From assembly GCF_025642255.1 (NCBI RefSeq), contig NZ_CP106759.1, positions 3,623,501-3,687,500 on the forward strand: a stretch of DNA of 64,000 bases, given 5' to 3'. Of this stretch, positions 18,097 through 28,044 are shown piece by piece. The position numbers and the translations under genes are program-made. The notes beneath the pieces are model-generated. The model had not been told where the DNA came from. It saw nothing but the letters and a program-made list of their open reading frames with translations, and did no database searches. The stretch comes from Stenotrophomonas maltophilia. Its GTDB lineage: Bacteria > Pseudomonadota > Gammaproteobacteria > Xanthomonadales > Xanthomonadaceae. The stretch's first letter is position 1. Every line of letters starts with the position of its first letter.

Positions 18097-18172
18097 TGGT
18101 GGGCCCACCAGGATTCGAACCTGGAACCAAAGGATTATGAGTCCTCTGCTCTAACCGTTGAGCTATAGGCCC
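18097..18172 (-). tRNA. tRNA with CAU anticodon, probably tRNA-Ile2
   Basis: The reverse strand folds as a complete 76-nt cloverleaf. The acceptor starts GGGCCTA and ends TGGGCCC-A-CCA, with CCA encoded. The D arm has AGCTCAACGGTTAGAGC, the anticodon loop is CTCATAA (anticodon CAU), and the T arm has GGTTCGAATCC. CAU is used by elongator Met, initiator Met and lysidine-modified Ile2. The first base pair is G-C, so it is not the initiator. The stem GGA/TCC around CTCATAA resembles Ile2 more than Met, but this is not decisive. Confidence 0.93.
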
Positions 18173-18237
18173 GTGCAACGTGAAAGTGTAGTTGAGTCAG
18201 GCCCTCTCTCGCCACCGACCGGCCGCAGAAGCGTGCC

Positions 18238-19237
18238 TCAGCCGAAACGATTCCCCATGGCCCGGACCCGAGCCGCATTCTGTCCGGCCACTCCCAGCAG
18301 CACCTTGGAGCGCAGCAGGCCAGACGCTGCAACCCGCTCCCAGAAATCTACCGCGAGCGGAGCTGCCCATTGCAGGTGATCCAACTGGCCTGCGCGCCGT
18401 GGTGCGACCGGGGGAAGCGGCGTTGTCGCCCGCAGAACGCCCGTTCGCGAGGGGGCCAGGGACATCGGCAGCATGTCGTAGGCAGGGGCAAGCGGCAACG
18501 CCCCCCCCGATCCAGCAGATGGAAGCCGACGTTGCGCTGATGCATATCGGTATTGCCGATCAATTGCCCAAAGGCGTGCAGCCGCGACAGGACGGTTGCG
18601 GTCTCCTGATGGATCCACCGCTGCGCCAGCAACTGCTCACCCGCCTGCCCCCAATCCATGGTTACGTCACCCACATACGCCGAGGACAGGGTCAACAGCG
18701 ACACAAATCCACGCCGTCCCAGTGTGCCCGGCAAGCGGTCAAACCGCTTCACCTCCAGGAAGGTGTGGCTGTTGGTCTGGATGAGCGACGATTCTGCTGC
18801 AGATACACCCGCCTCGCGCAGAACCTCAAGCGCCAGATGCTCGCAGGCCAACAGGTCTGCCCACCGCTCGGCAGCCTCCCCCGCGCCCGGCAGGGCGAAC
18901 TTCACCAGCGCGGCATAGCGGCCGCCATCGTGCTCGACCGTCGCGGTGAACTTGGGCTGTTCGCCGCCGGGCGAGGAGCCGACGTCTTCGCCTTCCAGCG
19001 CAGCAGTTGCCCATTCGGGATAGCGCTGCTTCCGATCCTCGCTGCGCACGCGGTCCGGCGGTGTGTCCATCGTCGCAAGAGCAGACGCAACCGCGTCCGC
19101 GCCCAGCAGCAGCTCGCCGACACCGGTACCACCTGCGCGCGGCCCAGCCGCACGACCGCGCCTCCCGCGTCGGCGACCAACCGCCCCAGGGTCGCGCGAG
19201 TGATCCCAAGGCCCGCCAGAAGATCGCCCGCCGGCAC
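18238..19237 (-). pseudogene. Disrupted HipA-like kinase gene (YjjJ type, HTH plus HipA domains)
   Basis: The reverse strand encodes, in three different frames, an N-terminal winged-HTH piece (GDLLAGLGITRATLGRLVADAG), the HipA kinase middle with the GEQPKF signature (within 18520-19130), and the C-terminal piece starting ALPLAPAYDMLPM. The first join also lacks roughly 100 residues usual in YjjJ proteins. The second frame change falls exactly at a run of eight G (reverse strand) at 18501-18508. One extra G, or two fewer, would restore the frame. No functional antitoxin partner is visible. The product is expected to be inactive unless slippage occurs. Confidence 0.8.
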
Positions 19238-19251
19238 CGAATTAATTTACG

Positions 19252-19284
19252 AAAAAAGAAAACCCCGCCGAAGCGGGGTTTTCC
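19252..19284 (-). terminator. Rho-independent terminator of rpoD
   Basis: On the reverse strand AACCCCGC, a TTCG-type loop and GCGGGGTT are followed by a T-rich run (TTTTCTTTTTT). It lies 24 bases after the rpoD stop and separates it from the broken HipA-like gene. Confidence 0.9.
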
Positions 19285-19307
19285 AGTTCACGACACAACC
19301 GCTGGAA

Positions 19308-21161
<1,854 letters not shown>

Positions 21162-21205
21162 GTAGTGCTCGCGCCACCGGCTGGGTAGGAAATAGGGAAC
21201 GTAGC

Positions 21206-21211
21206 ATTATA
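21206..21211 (-). promoter_or_regulatory. Extended -10 promoter box upstream of rpoD
   Basis: On the reverse strand TGGTATAAT gives a perfect TATAAT with an upstream TGn, lying about 45 bases before the rpoD ATG at 21161. No good -35 box is found 17 bases further up, which fits an extended -10 type promoter. Confidence 0.65.
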
Positions 21212-21253
21212 CCAGCCCGGGGCCCCGCCTGCCGGGCGGTGGTCCCGGCGGCT

Positions 21254-21694
21254 TCAGGGCCTGAGAAGGAAGGTCACGGGACCATCATTGACCAGGCTGA
21301 CGATCATATGGGCACCAAAGCGGCCCGTTTCCACCCCTGGCGCGTGATTTTCACGGCAGATGTCGACAAATCGATTGAACCCGCGTTCAGCCTCGGCCGG
21401 CGGCGCCGCAGTGGTGAAGCTGGGGCGCATGCCCGACCGGGTGTCGGCCGCCAGGGTGAACTGGCTGACCAGCAGCAGGCCGCCGCCGGTATCGCGCAGC
21501 GAGCGGTTCATCTTCCCGGCTTCATCGGCAAACACCCGGTAGCCCAGCAGGCGCTCGGCCATGCGCTGCAGCTGCGGCTCGGTGTCGCCCGGCTCCATTC
21601 CCACCAGGGCCAGCAGGCCAGGGCCGATCTGGCCGACGGCCTCGCCATCGACGTGGACGGCGGCCTGGCTGACGCGTTGGATCAGGACGAGCAT
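21254..21694 (-). CDS. dtd: D-aminoacyl-tRNA deacylase
   Basis: A 146-residue protein, the usual DTD length. It removes D-amino acids (for example D-Tyr) mischarged on tRNA. The SQFTL segment and the NDGPVT segment near the C-terminus (in the GP cis-Pro motif area) are the family's active-site motifs. The start at 21694 ([11 protein letters not shown]) fits relatives; an upstream in-frame ATG at 21772 would add 26 unconserved residues. It lies upstream of rpoD on the same strand, divergent from the acyltransferase gene. Confidence 0.97.
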   Translation of the reverse strand: MLVLIQRVSQAAVHVDGEAVGQIGPGLLALVGMEPGDTEPQLQRMAERLLGYRVFADEAGKMNRSLRDTGGGLLLVSQFTLAADTRSGMRPSFTTAAPPAEAERGFNRFVDICRENHAPGVETGRFGAHMIVSLVNDGPVTFLLRP

Positions 21695-21755
21695 CTGTGG
21701 GTTTCCGGTCAGGGGGCCGGCCACGATAGCAGCGCCCTTGGCTAAACTTGCGTGG

Positions 21756-22676
21756 ATGAACCCGCAACGCAAAGCCCGGCTGGCCTATCGCGCCACCACC
21801 CTGTTCACGCGCCTGCCCTGGCCGCTGCTGCGCGGCGTCGCGCAGGCCCTGGCCTGGGCCTGGATCCGTCTCAACGCCCGTGAGAGTCGCGTCACCCGCC
21901 GCAACCTGGAGCTGGCCTACCCGGATCTGGACCCCGTCGCGCGCGAGCGCCTGCATCGCGATCTGCTGCGCTCCACCGCCCTGCAGGCCATCGAGACCCT
22001 GCGCCTGTGGAGCCGCCCGCCGGCCGAGAACCTGCGCCTGCACCTGAAGCAGCGTCACGGTGAAGCGCTGTATGACGCGGCGCTGGCCAGCGGCAGGGGC
22101 GTGATCGTGGCCGCGCCGCACTTCGGCAACTGGGAGCTGCTGAACCAGTGGCTGGCCTCGCGCGGACAGATCGCCATCGTCTACAAGCCGCCGGAGGATG
22201 AAGCCAGCGACGCGTTCCTGCAGCTGGTGCGGGGTGGCCAGAACGTGCAGCAGGTGCGCGCCGAGGGCCCGGCGGTGCGCCAGTTGTTCAAGGTACTCAA
22301 GGATGGTGGCGCCACCGGCATCCTGCCGGACCAGCAGCCGAAGGCCGGTGACGGCGTGTTCGTTCCGTTCTTCGGTGTGCCGGCGCTGACCATGACCCTG
22401 GTCAACCGCCTGGCCGAACGCACCGGCGCCATCGTCCTGTATGGCTGGTGCGAGCGCATTGGGCCAGACATGGAATTCGCCCTGCACGTCGAGCCGGCCG
22501 ACCCCGCAGTGGCCGACCCGGACCCGCAGACTGCGGCCACCGCCCTCAACGCCGGGATCGAACGCATCGCCCGCCGCGATCCGGCGCAGTACCAGTGGAC
22601 CTACAAGCGCTATACGCTGCGGCCACCGGGCAGCGGCGAGGATGATCCCTACGCGACCGAGGAACACCCGCACTGA
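21756..22676 (+). CDS. LpxL/HtrB-family lipid A acyltransferase
   Basis: A 306-residue lysophospholipid acyltransferase-like protein. The catalytic HX4E is HFGNWE near residue 126, and the substrate-site segment ([19 protein letters not shown]) follows. The N-terminus has a weak membrane-associating stretch. Such enzymes add secondary acyl chains to Kdo-lipid A at the cytoplasmic face of the inner membrane. The start at 21756 is chosen over longer in-frame options because it begins the conserved region. It is transcribed away from dtd. Which chain or position it acylates cannot be told. Confidence 0.88.
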   Translation: MNPQRKARLAYRATTLFTRLPWPLLRGVAQALAWAWIRLNARESRVTRRNLELAYPDLDPVARERLHRDLLRSTALQAIETLRLWSRPPAENLRLHLKQRHGEALYDAALASGRGVIVAAPHFGNWELLNQWLASRGQIAIVYKPPEDEASDAFLQLVRGGQNVQQVRAEGPAVRQLFKVLKDGGATGILPDQQPKAGDGVFVPFFGVPALTMTLVNRLAERTGAIVLYGWCERIGPDMEFALHVEPADPAVADPDPQTAATALNAGIERIARRDPAQYQWTYKRYTLRPPGSGEDDPYATEEHPH

Positions 22677-22750
22677 GTCCCACCGTGCCGCCCTGCGACC
22701 GGCGGCCGCAGCACGTTGAATACGACGCCGGCGCCCCCATAGAGACTGCG

Positions 22751-23887
22751 ATGTCCGCCTCCCCCGGTCCTGCCATGCCTGCTGCCTCCTCCCTGTTCGG
22801 CGACCCGGCCGCGATCCGCTGCGAGCGCGCGGTCGCGGAACTGCGCGCCGGTCGCCCGGTCCTGCTTCACGACGGCCAGGGCCAACGCCTGGCCGTGATC
22901 GCGCTGGACAGCGCCACCGCCAGCAGCTTTGCCGCCTTTGCCAGCGCAGCGCGCGAGCGTCATTACCTGTTCCTGACGGCGACCCGCGCCCGCGTGCTGG
23001 GGGTGGAGGCACCTGACGGTGTGCGCCTGCCGCTGGCCGGTATCGCCTTCGACGCCCTGCCGACGCTGGGCTACCTGCGCGAGCCCGGGCCGATGCCGGC
23101 TCACTGGACCGCAGGCGATGCCTTCGATGCCGGCGCGGTTGAACTGGCCCGCCTGGGCCTGCTGCTGCCGGCCATGGTCGCGGTGCGCCTGGATGTGGAT
23201 GATGCGACCTTCGACGGCGCCGCCGACGTCGCCCTGTGCGACCTGGCCGAAGGTGCGGCGCACGCCGCCCACGACTATGAGCTGGTCGCCCGTTCGCCGG
23301 TACCGCTGCGCGATGTCGGCATGACCACCTTCGCGGTGTTCCGCGGCGGCGTTGCACAACGCGACCAGGTGGCGATCATCGTCGGCGACCCGGACCTGTC
23401 TGCCGTGGTGCCGGTACGCGTGCACTCCTCGTGCCTGACCGGCGACCTGTTCGGTTCGCTCAAGTGCGACTGCGGGGACCAGCTGCGACGCGGTCTGCGC
23501 AAACTGAAGGAACTGGGCGGCGGCGTGCTGCTGTATCTGGACCAGGAAGGCCGGGGAACGGGCATCGCTGCAAAGATGCGCGCCTATGGCTACCAGCACG
23601 ACGGGCTGGACACGATCGACGCCGATGCACAACTGGGCTTCGGCGCCGATGAGCGACGCTATGGCAGCGCCGTGGCGATGCTGCGCGGCCTGGGCATCAG
23701 CCGCGTGGCCCTGCTCAGCAACAATCCGACCAAGGCACAGCGCCTGCGCAATGCCGGCATCGAAGTGCTGGACTGCATTCCGGTCACTGGCGAGATCACG
23801 GCCGAGAACGAACACTACCTGCGCACCAAGGCCGACCGTGCCGGCCATCTGCTCGATGTCGATGCACTGATCCAGGCGGCGCAGTAG
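22751..23887 (+). CDS. ribA: GTP cyclohydrolase II with degenerate N-terminal domain
   Basis: A 378-residue protein. The C-terminal half is a full GTP cyclohydrolase II: Zn ligands C228, C239 and C241, then LYLDQEGRGTG and NNPTKAQRL. It opens GTP to the pyrimidine precursor of riboflavin. The N-terminal 185 residues look like a worn DHBP-synthase (RibB) domain. The usual acidic DDEDRENEGD-type motif is replaced by LHDGQGQRLAVIALDSA, so only RibA activity is expected. ATG 22751 follows a 74-base gap after the acyltransferase gene. Confidence 0.93.
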   Translation: MSASPGPAMPAASSLFGDPAAIRCERAVAELRAGRPVLLHDGQGQRLAVIALDSATASSFAAFASAARERHYLFLTATRARVLGVEAPDGVRLPLAGIAFDALPTLGYLREPGPMPAHWTAGDAFDAGAVELARLGLLLPAMVAVRLDVDDATFDGAADVALCDLAEGAAHAAHDYELVARSPVPLRDVGMTTFAVFRGGVAQRDQVAIIVGDPDLSAVVPVRVHSSCLTGDLFGSLKCDCGDQLRRGLRKLKELGGGVLLYLDQEGRGTGIAAKMRAYGYQHDGLDTIDADAQLGFGADERRYGSAVAMLRGLGISRVALLSNNPTKAQRLRNAGIEVLDCIPVTGEITAENEHYLRTKADRAGHLLDVDALIQAAQ

Positions 23888-23961
23888 CGCGCCCGACCTG
23901 CTACCGTCTGCGCGGTGCGGCTGCGGCCGCCCCGCCTGCCCTGCCGCCCGACGGAGCCCGT

Positions 23962-24462
23962 GTGACCGACCAGCCTCTTCCTGCTGTGCCCATCAACGAC
24001 TGGCAGCCGCTGCCGGCCCGCGCCGCACGCCTGGCTGCGCTGGAAGGCGCATTCGGTGGACTGTTCGTGCCAGGCGCACCGCTGGCAGCCGCGTGGTGGT
24101 TCTTCGATCTGCCTGCCGGGCTGTGGGGTGCAGCGTCGGGCCTGCTGGTCGGCGCCCTGTTCGGCGCGTGGCTGGGCCATCGCCGCCTGACCCGCACACG
24201 CTGGCGCCTGGACGCACAGGGCCTGGGCCTGCGCAGGGACCTGATGTGGCAGACCGAAACGCAGGTACCGGTCTCGCGCGTGCAGCACCTGGATCTGCGC
24301 CGTGGTCCGCTGGAGCGGCGTGCCGGCCTGGCGACGCTGATCGTGCACACCGCAGGCACCCGCCTCAGTGCCGTGACTGTCAGCGGCCTGGATGATGCCG
24401 ACGCCGAACGCCTGCGCGACACCCTGGCCCACCAGCTCGACCAGGACGCCGACGCCCTGTGA
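23962..24462 (+). CDS. PH (bPH2) domain membrane protein, YdbS-like
   Basis: A 166-residue protein starting at GTG 23962. Two hydrophobic segments lie at about residues 35-70, then a bacterial PH domain (WRLDAQGLGLRRDLMWQTETQVPVSRVQHLD). It overlaps the next gene by GTGA, so the pair is translated together, as in the ydbS-ydbT pair of Bacillus. The function is unknown; relatives have been linked to secretion or membrane-stress phenotypes. Confidence 0.85.
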   Translation: MTDQPLPAVPINDWQPLPARAARLAALEGAFGGLFVPGAPLAAAWWFFDLPAGLWGAASGLLVGALFGAWLGHRRLTRTRWRLDAQGLGLRRDLMWQTETQVPVSRVQHLDLRRGPLERRAGLATLIVHTAGTRLSAVTVSGLDDADAERLRDTLAHQLDQDADAL

Positions 24463-25982
24463 GCCAGCCACCGCCCCTGCCGCCCCCGCTGCCACGCGGC
24501 GGCGACGAACAGCGCCTGCACCCCTGGTCATGGCTGTTCGTGCTGCTGATGCAGCTGCGGCATTACTTCCTGCCACTGGTCGCGCTGCTGGTGTTCGGCC
24601 AGCGCGGCGACCGCGACCCGCTGTGGGCGCAGCTGATGCCGCTGCTGGCCATCGCCGCGCTGGTGGTGGTCTCGGTGCTGCAGTACCTGAGCTACCGCTA
24701 CCGCATCGGCAGTGATGCGATCACCGTGCGCAGCGGGCTGCTTGCGCGCAACCGCCGGGAAATTCCCTTCGCCCGCATCCACAACGTGGAAGTGCGGCAG
24801 AACCCGTTGCACCGGCTGTTCGGCGTGGCCGAGCTGCGCCTGGAGTCGGCCGGCGGCGTGCGCCCGGAGGCAGAGATGCGGGTGCTGCGGTTGGACCAGG
24901 CATTGGCACTTGAGCAGCTGGTGAAGCAGCGCGGAAAGGCGCCTGGCAACGCACCGGCTGCCACCGCCGACCCGACCGATGAAGTGCTGCTGCGTATGTC
25001 CACCGCCGAAGTGATCCGGCTTGGCCTGCTGTCCAACCGCGGCTGGGTGCTGTTCGCCGCCGCCATCGGTGCGCTGCTGCAGGTGATCCCGCGCCGTTCG
25101 CTGGACGGCGTGATCTCCAGCGGAGGACGCGAGGCGTTCGGCTACGCCAGCCAGCTGCACGAGGGCCTTGCCGGCCTGCTGATCCTGGCCGCGCTGGTGC
25201 TGGTCGCAGGCTGGCTGCTGATGCGCCTGCTGTCGGTGGTGCTGGCCCTGCTGCGCTATGCCGGCTTCACCCTGACCGAGCAGGAACACCGGCTGACGGT
25301 CGCGGCAGGCCTGCTCAGCCGCACGCGCAGCAGCGTGGCGCGCCGGCGCATCCAGGCCTGGACCCTGCGTGAAGGCACCCTGCAACGCTGGTTCGGGCGG
25401 CGCCAGCTGCAGATTGACAGCGCTGCCGGCGGCCCCACCCGCGAGGAAGATCGGGCGCTGCGCGAACTCGCGCCGCTGGCACCGGCCGCCGACTGCGATC
25501 ATCTGGTGCAGCACCTGCTGCCTCAGCTGCAGTGGCCGCCCGCGCACTGGCAGCCGGTGCCGCAGCGCGGCTGGTGGCGGTTGTGCCTGGGCAGCGTACT
25601 GCTGGTGCCGTTGCTGGCCGCCGCGATGTACTGGCGCTGGGGAACACCCGGCCTGCTGGTGCTGGGCTGGCTGCCGGTCGCGCTGTGGGTCGCCCATCGG
25701 CAGATGGCGCGCATGGGCTGGCATCTGGATGATCGCTACGTCGCGGTGCGCGGCGGATGGTGGAGGCGCTGGTGGCGCTGGGCGGAACTGGACAAGCTGC
25801 AGGGCCTGCGCCTGCAGCGCTCACCGCTGGACAGGCTGCTGGGCACGGCCAGCCTGCAGTTGGACACCGCAGGCGCGCATGGTGATGTGGCCCTGGCGCT
25901 GCATTACCTGCCGCACGCACAGGCACGGGCGCTGATGGCGCAGCTGGCCGCCGCGCTGCCGCGCCGCAAGCTGCGCTGGTGA
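24459..25982 (+). CDS. PH (bPH2) domain membrane protein, YdbT-like
   Basis: A 507-residue protein with several membrane segments (about residues 35-70, 180-200, 225-260, 370-405). It has three PH-like repeats, each recognisable by an R-x-I-P-F-A-R-I-H-N-V-E or R-R-x-I-Q-A-W type strand pair (near residues 100, 290 and 445). The GTG start overlaps the upstream stop. It ends 40 bases before a GTAG palindrome. The pair is probably a membrane complex of unknown role. Confidence 0.85.
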   Translation: MSQPPPLPPPLPRGGDEQRLHPWSWLFVLLMQLRHYFLPLVALLVFGQRGDRDPLWAQLMPLLAIAALVVVSVLQYLSYRYRIGSDAITVRSGLLARNRREIPFARIHNVEVRQNPLHRLFGVAELRLESAGGVRPEAEMRVLRLDQALALEQLVKQRGKAPGNAPAATADPTDEVLLRMSTAEVIRLGLLSNRGWVLFAAAIGALLQVIPRRSLDGVISSGGREAFGYASQLHEGLAGLLILAALVLVAGWLLMRLLSVVLALLRYAGFTLTEQEHRLTVAAGLLSRTRSSVARRRIQAWTLREGTLQRWFGRRQLQIDSAAGGPTREEDRALRELAPLAPAADCDHLVQHLLPQLQWPPAHWQPVPQRGWWRLCLGSVLLVPLLAAAMYWRWGTPGLLVLGWLPVALWVAHRQMARMGWHLDDRYVAVRGGWWRRWWRWAELDKLQGLRLQRSPLDRLLGTASLQLDTAGAHGDVALALHYLPHAQARALMAQLAAALPRRKLRW

Positions 25983-26019
25983 CCCGTTGCCGCCCTTCCG
26001 CGCCTGGCGTGGATCTACT

Positions 26020-26073
26020 GTAGAGCCGAGCCCATGCTCGGCTTGCCACAGCCGAGCGTGGGCGTGGCTCTAC
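26020..26073. repeat. GTAG-headed palindromic repeat pair (SMAG/REP type)
   Basis: GTAGAGCCGAGCCCATGCTC is answered by an inverted partner ending GGGCGTGGCTCTAC, giving a long stem between two convergent genes. A half copy of the GCGTGGATCTAC motif lies just before it (26006-26018). This is the type of short palindrome widespread in Stenotrophomonas; it may fold in RNA and protect or end transcripts. Confidence 0.8.
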
Positions 26074-26082
26074 ATCCCCCGA

Positions 26083-27138
26083 TCACCGCTGTGATGGCCC
26101 CCAGTAGCCCAGATCCCTGCGGATCTGCAGGTCACGCATCCAGCTGCCGAAGGGTTTGCGGCGCAGCGCGCCCATCTCGCCGGACAGGAAATCCTCGGTT
26201 GCGGCAATCACCCGCTCACTGGAGCGGCCGTCACGGTACGGATGGATCGCGTCGGCATAGCGCACGATCTCCGCCTGCAGGGCGGCATCCGGGTGCAGCG
26301 CGCGCTGCAGCATGACGGGCAGCTGCGCCGGCACGTCGAAATCGATCATGTGCGGTTTCGGGACGCGGTTGCGGAAGGTCACCACCGGCTTGTGCTGGAC
26401 GATGAACTCCGAAACGATCGAAGACGTATCGGACACCAGCACATCAGCGGCGCGCTGTGCGGCCATGACCTGCTCCGGTTCGATGAAGCGGGCATTGGCG
26501 CCGGCCAGCGCACGGTAACGCTCGAACAGCTCCGGCGGGCACTTCGGGTGCAGGGTCAGCAGCCAGTAGCGTTCCCCGACCGCGATGTCGGCAGCGATCT
26601 GCGCATGCAGATGCGGGGCGGCGCTGAGCCGCTCGGTGAAGGTCGAGCCGAACAGGATCACCGGACGACCGCCCGCCGCTGCGCGCAGCGCGGCGCTTTC
26701 GCCACCATCGTCGCGGAACAGCGGGTCCAGCTTCGGCCAGCCGGTCTCGGCCACCGCGAAGTGACCCTGCAGGGCGGCGATGTCGCGGAACGGCGCGGTG
26801 GTGGCCGGGCCCTGGGTGCAGTACAGGTCGAACATCCCGCGTACCCGGAAATGGCCACGTGCGCTGTCGCGCTTCTCCACGTTGAAGCCATGGAACAGCT
26901 GCACCTTGGCACCGGACAGGAACGTCGGCACCCAGTTGGCCGCGCTGTACACCGCGCGCGGGCGCATCGCCAGGGCCTGCTTCAGGCCGATCACGGGCAC
27001 GCCCGGCAACTGGCTGCCGGCGGCGCCACCTTCGAACCAGGCAGCCACCTCCTGCCCGGACGCGTGCAAGGCCTGCGCCAACGGGGCGAGAATAGGCAGC
27101 GCATAGCGCTCCGTCGCAAACAACAGGTACCCGGCCAT
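26083..27138 (-). CDS. CDP-glycerol glycerophosphotransferase-family protein
   Basis: About 351 residues. A GT-B-like fold: the N-terminus is MAGYLLFATERYALPILAPL, and the C-terminal nucleotide-binding part has FGSTFTERLS, LTLHPKCPPELFERY and VSDTSSIVSEFIVQHKPVVTF, the signature of the TagB/TagF-like group. In xanthomonads such genes sit next to the LPS-core glycosyltransferase gene. The polymer is unknown. ATG 27138 is preferred because GGAGG lies five bases before it. It overlaps head-to-head the start of the divergent gene at 27140. Confidence 0.85.
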   Translation of the reverse strand: MAGYLLFATERYALPILAPLAQALHASGQEVAAWFEGGAAGSQLPGVPVIGLKQALAMRPRAVYSAANWVPTFLSGAKVQLFHGFNVEKRDSARGHFRVRGMFDLYCTQGPATTAPFRDIAALQGHFAVAETGWPKLDPLFRDDGGESAALRAAAGGRPVILFGSTFTERLSAAPHLHAQIAADIAVGERYWLLTLHPKCPPELFERYRALAGANARFIEPEQVMAAQRAADVLVSDTSSIVSEFIVQHKPVVTFRNRVPKPHMIDFDVPAQLPVMLQRALHPDAALQAEIVRYADAIHPYRDGRSSERVIAATEDFLSGEMGALRRKPFGSWMRDLQIRRDLGYWGPSQR

Positions 27139-27139
27139 C

Positions 27140-27946
27140 ATGTCCTCCACGACCGCTCCCATCGAACGGCCTCGCATCTCGGCGTGCATTATCGCGTTCA
27201 ACGAGGCCGGCCGCATCGGCGACTGCCTGGCCTCGCTGGCCTTCTGCGACGAGATCATCGTGGTGGACTCGTATTCCAGCGACGCCACCGTGGCCATCGC
27301 CGAGGCCGCCGGTGCCCGCGTGCTGCAGCGGCCGTTCGATGGCTTCCGCAGCCAGAAGGCGTTCTGCGTCGAGCAGGCAGCACATGACTGGGTGGTGTGC
27401 CTGGATGCCGACGAGCGCATCAGCCCGGAACTGCGCGCCTCCATCGAACAGGCCCGCGAGGGGGGATTCAGCGGCCACGCGGGCTACCGCTTTGCCCGCC
27501 TTTCAGAGTATTTCGGCCGCTTCCTGCGCCACGGCAACGCCTATCCGGACCGGGTGATGCGCCTGTTCGACCGCCGCCGCGGCGGCTGGCGCGGCACCCG
27601 TGAGATCCACGAGGCCGCCAGCGTCGATGGCAGCGTCGGCACCCTGCGCGGTGACCTCATCCACTACCCCTACCGCTCGCTGCAGCAGCAACTGGCCAAG
27701 ACCGAGAAGTACGCGCGGATGATGGCCGAGCACGAGTTCGCACGCGGCAAGCGCGCCACCCTGGGCAAGCTGGTGCTGGCACCGGCCTGGCGCTTCTGGC
27801 GGGGATTCATTTTCCGCGGCGGTTTCCGCGATGGTTGGCACGGCCTGGTCTATGCCTACGTGCGTGCCAACTACGTGCGGCAGAAGACCATCATGCTGTG
27901 GATGCTCGGCAACGGTCAGGCGGTGGCCGACCCGCCGCAGCCCTGA
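27140..27946 (+). CDS. Glycosyltransferase family 2, LPS core (KdtX/WaaE-like)
   Basis: A 268-residue GT-A enzyme. The N-terminal motif is ISACIIAFNEAGRIGDCLAS, and the metal-binding DxD region is LDADERI near residue 95. The C-terminal half (YPYRSLQQQLAKTEKYARMMA, FIFRGGFRDGWHGLVYAYV) matches WaaE/KdtX beta-1,4-glucosyl/core transferases. It should act on the LPS inner core at the cytoplasmic face. Its ATG overlaps that of the divergent gene. It converges with the O-antigen ligase gene, with two REP palindromes in between. Confidence 0.9.
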   Translation: MSSTTAPIERPRISACIIAFNEAGRIGDCLASLAFCDEIIVVDSYSSDATVAIAEAAGARVLQRPFDGFRSQKAFCVEQAAHDWVVCLDADERISPELRASIEQAREGGFSGHAGYRFARLSEYFGRFLRHGNAYPDRVMRLFDRRRGGWRGTREIHEAASVDGSVGTLRGDLIHYPYRSLQQQLAKTEKYARMMAEHEFARGKRATLGKLVLAPAWRFWRGFIFRGGFRDGWHGLVYAYVRANYVRQKTIMLWMLGNGQAVADPPQP

Positions 27947-27947
27947 T

Positions 27948-28041
27948 CCGCCGGGCATGGCCCGGCGCTACCGCTCCCGTGCACCTGCGTGCGCCGGGCA
28001 TGGCGGTGCAGGGGTAGCGCCGGGCCATGCCCGGCGGCGGG
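27948..28041. repeat. Two inverted GTAG palindromes (SMAG/REP) between convergent genes
   Basis: CCGCCGGGCATGGCCCGGCG at 27948-27967, followed by CTACC, is answered by GGGTAGCGCCGGGCCATGCC at 28013-28032. About 40 bases separate them and contain a third, partial CGCCGGGCATGGCG copy. The pair sits exactly between the stops of two convergent genes and may serve as a bidirectional transcript end. Confidence 0.8.
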
Positions 28042-28044
28042 GCG

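Noticed and set aside
17899..18168. Plus-strand ORF ending DSNLEPKDYESSALTVEL
   Set aside because: The C-terminal part is the antisense of the tRNA gene at 18097-18172, a well-known false protein; only the SRAP-like first part is of interest.
17753..18178. Minus-strand ORF ending AEELARIKAALWPRRTSAETKLEAEVHAS
   Set aside because: It runs through the tRNA gene and across the SRAP-like remnant on the other strand, and I recognise no family.
18097..19240. Integrated mobile element at the tRNA gene
   Set aside because: No integrase, no repeated tRNA 3' end and no phage or IS genes are visible; only decayed fragments remain.
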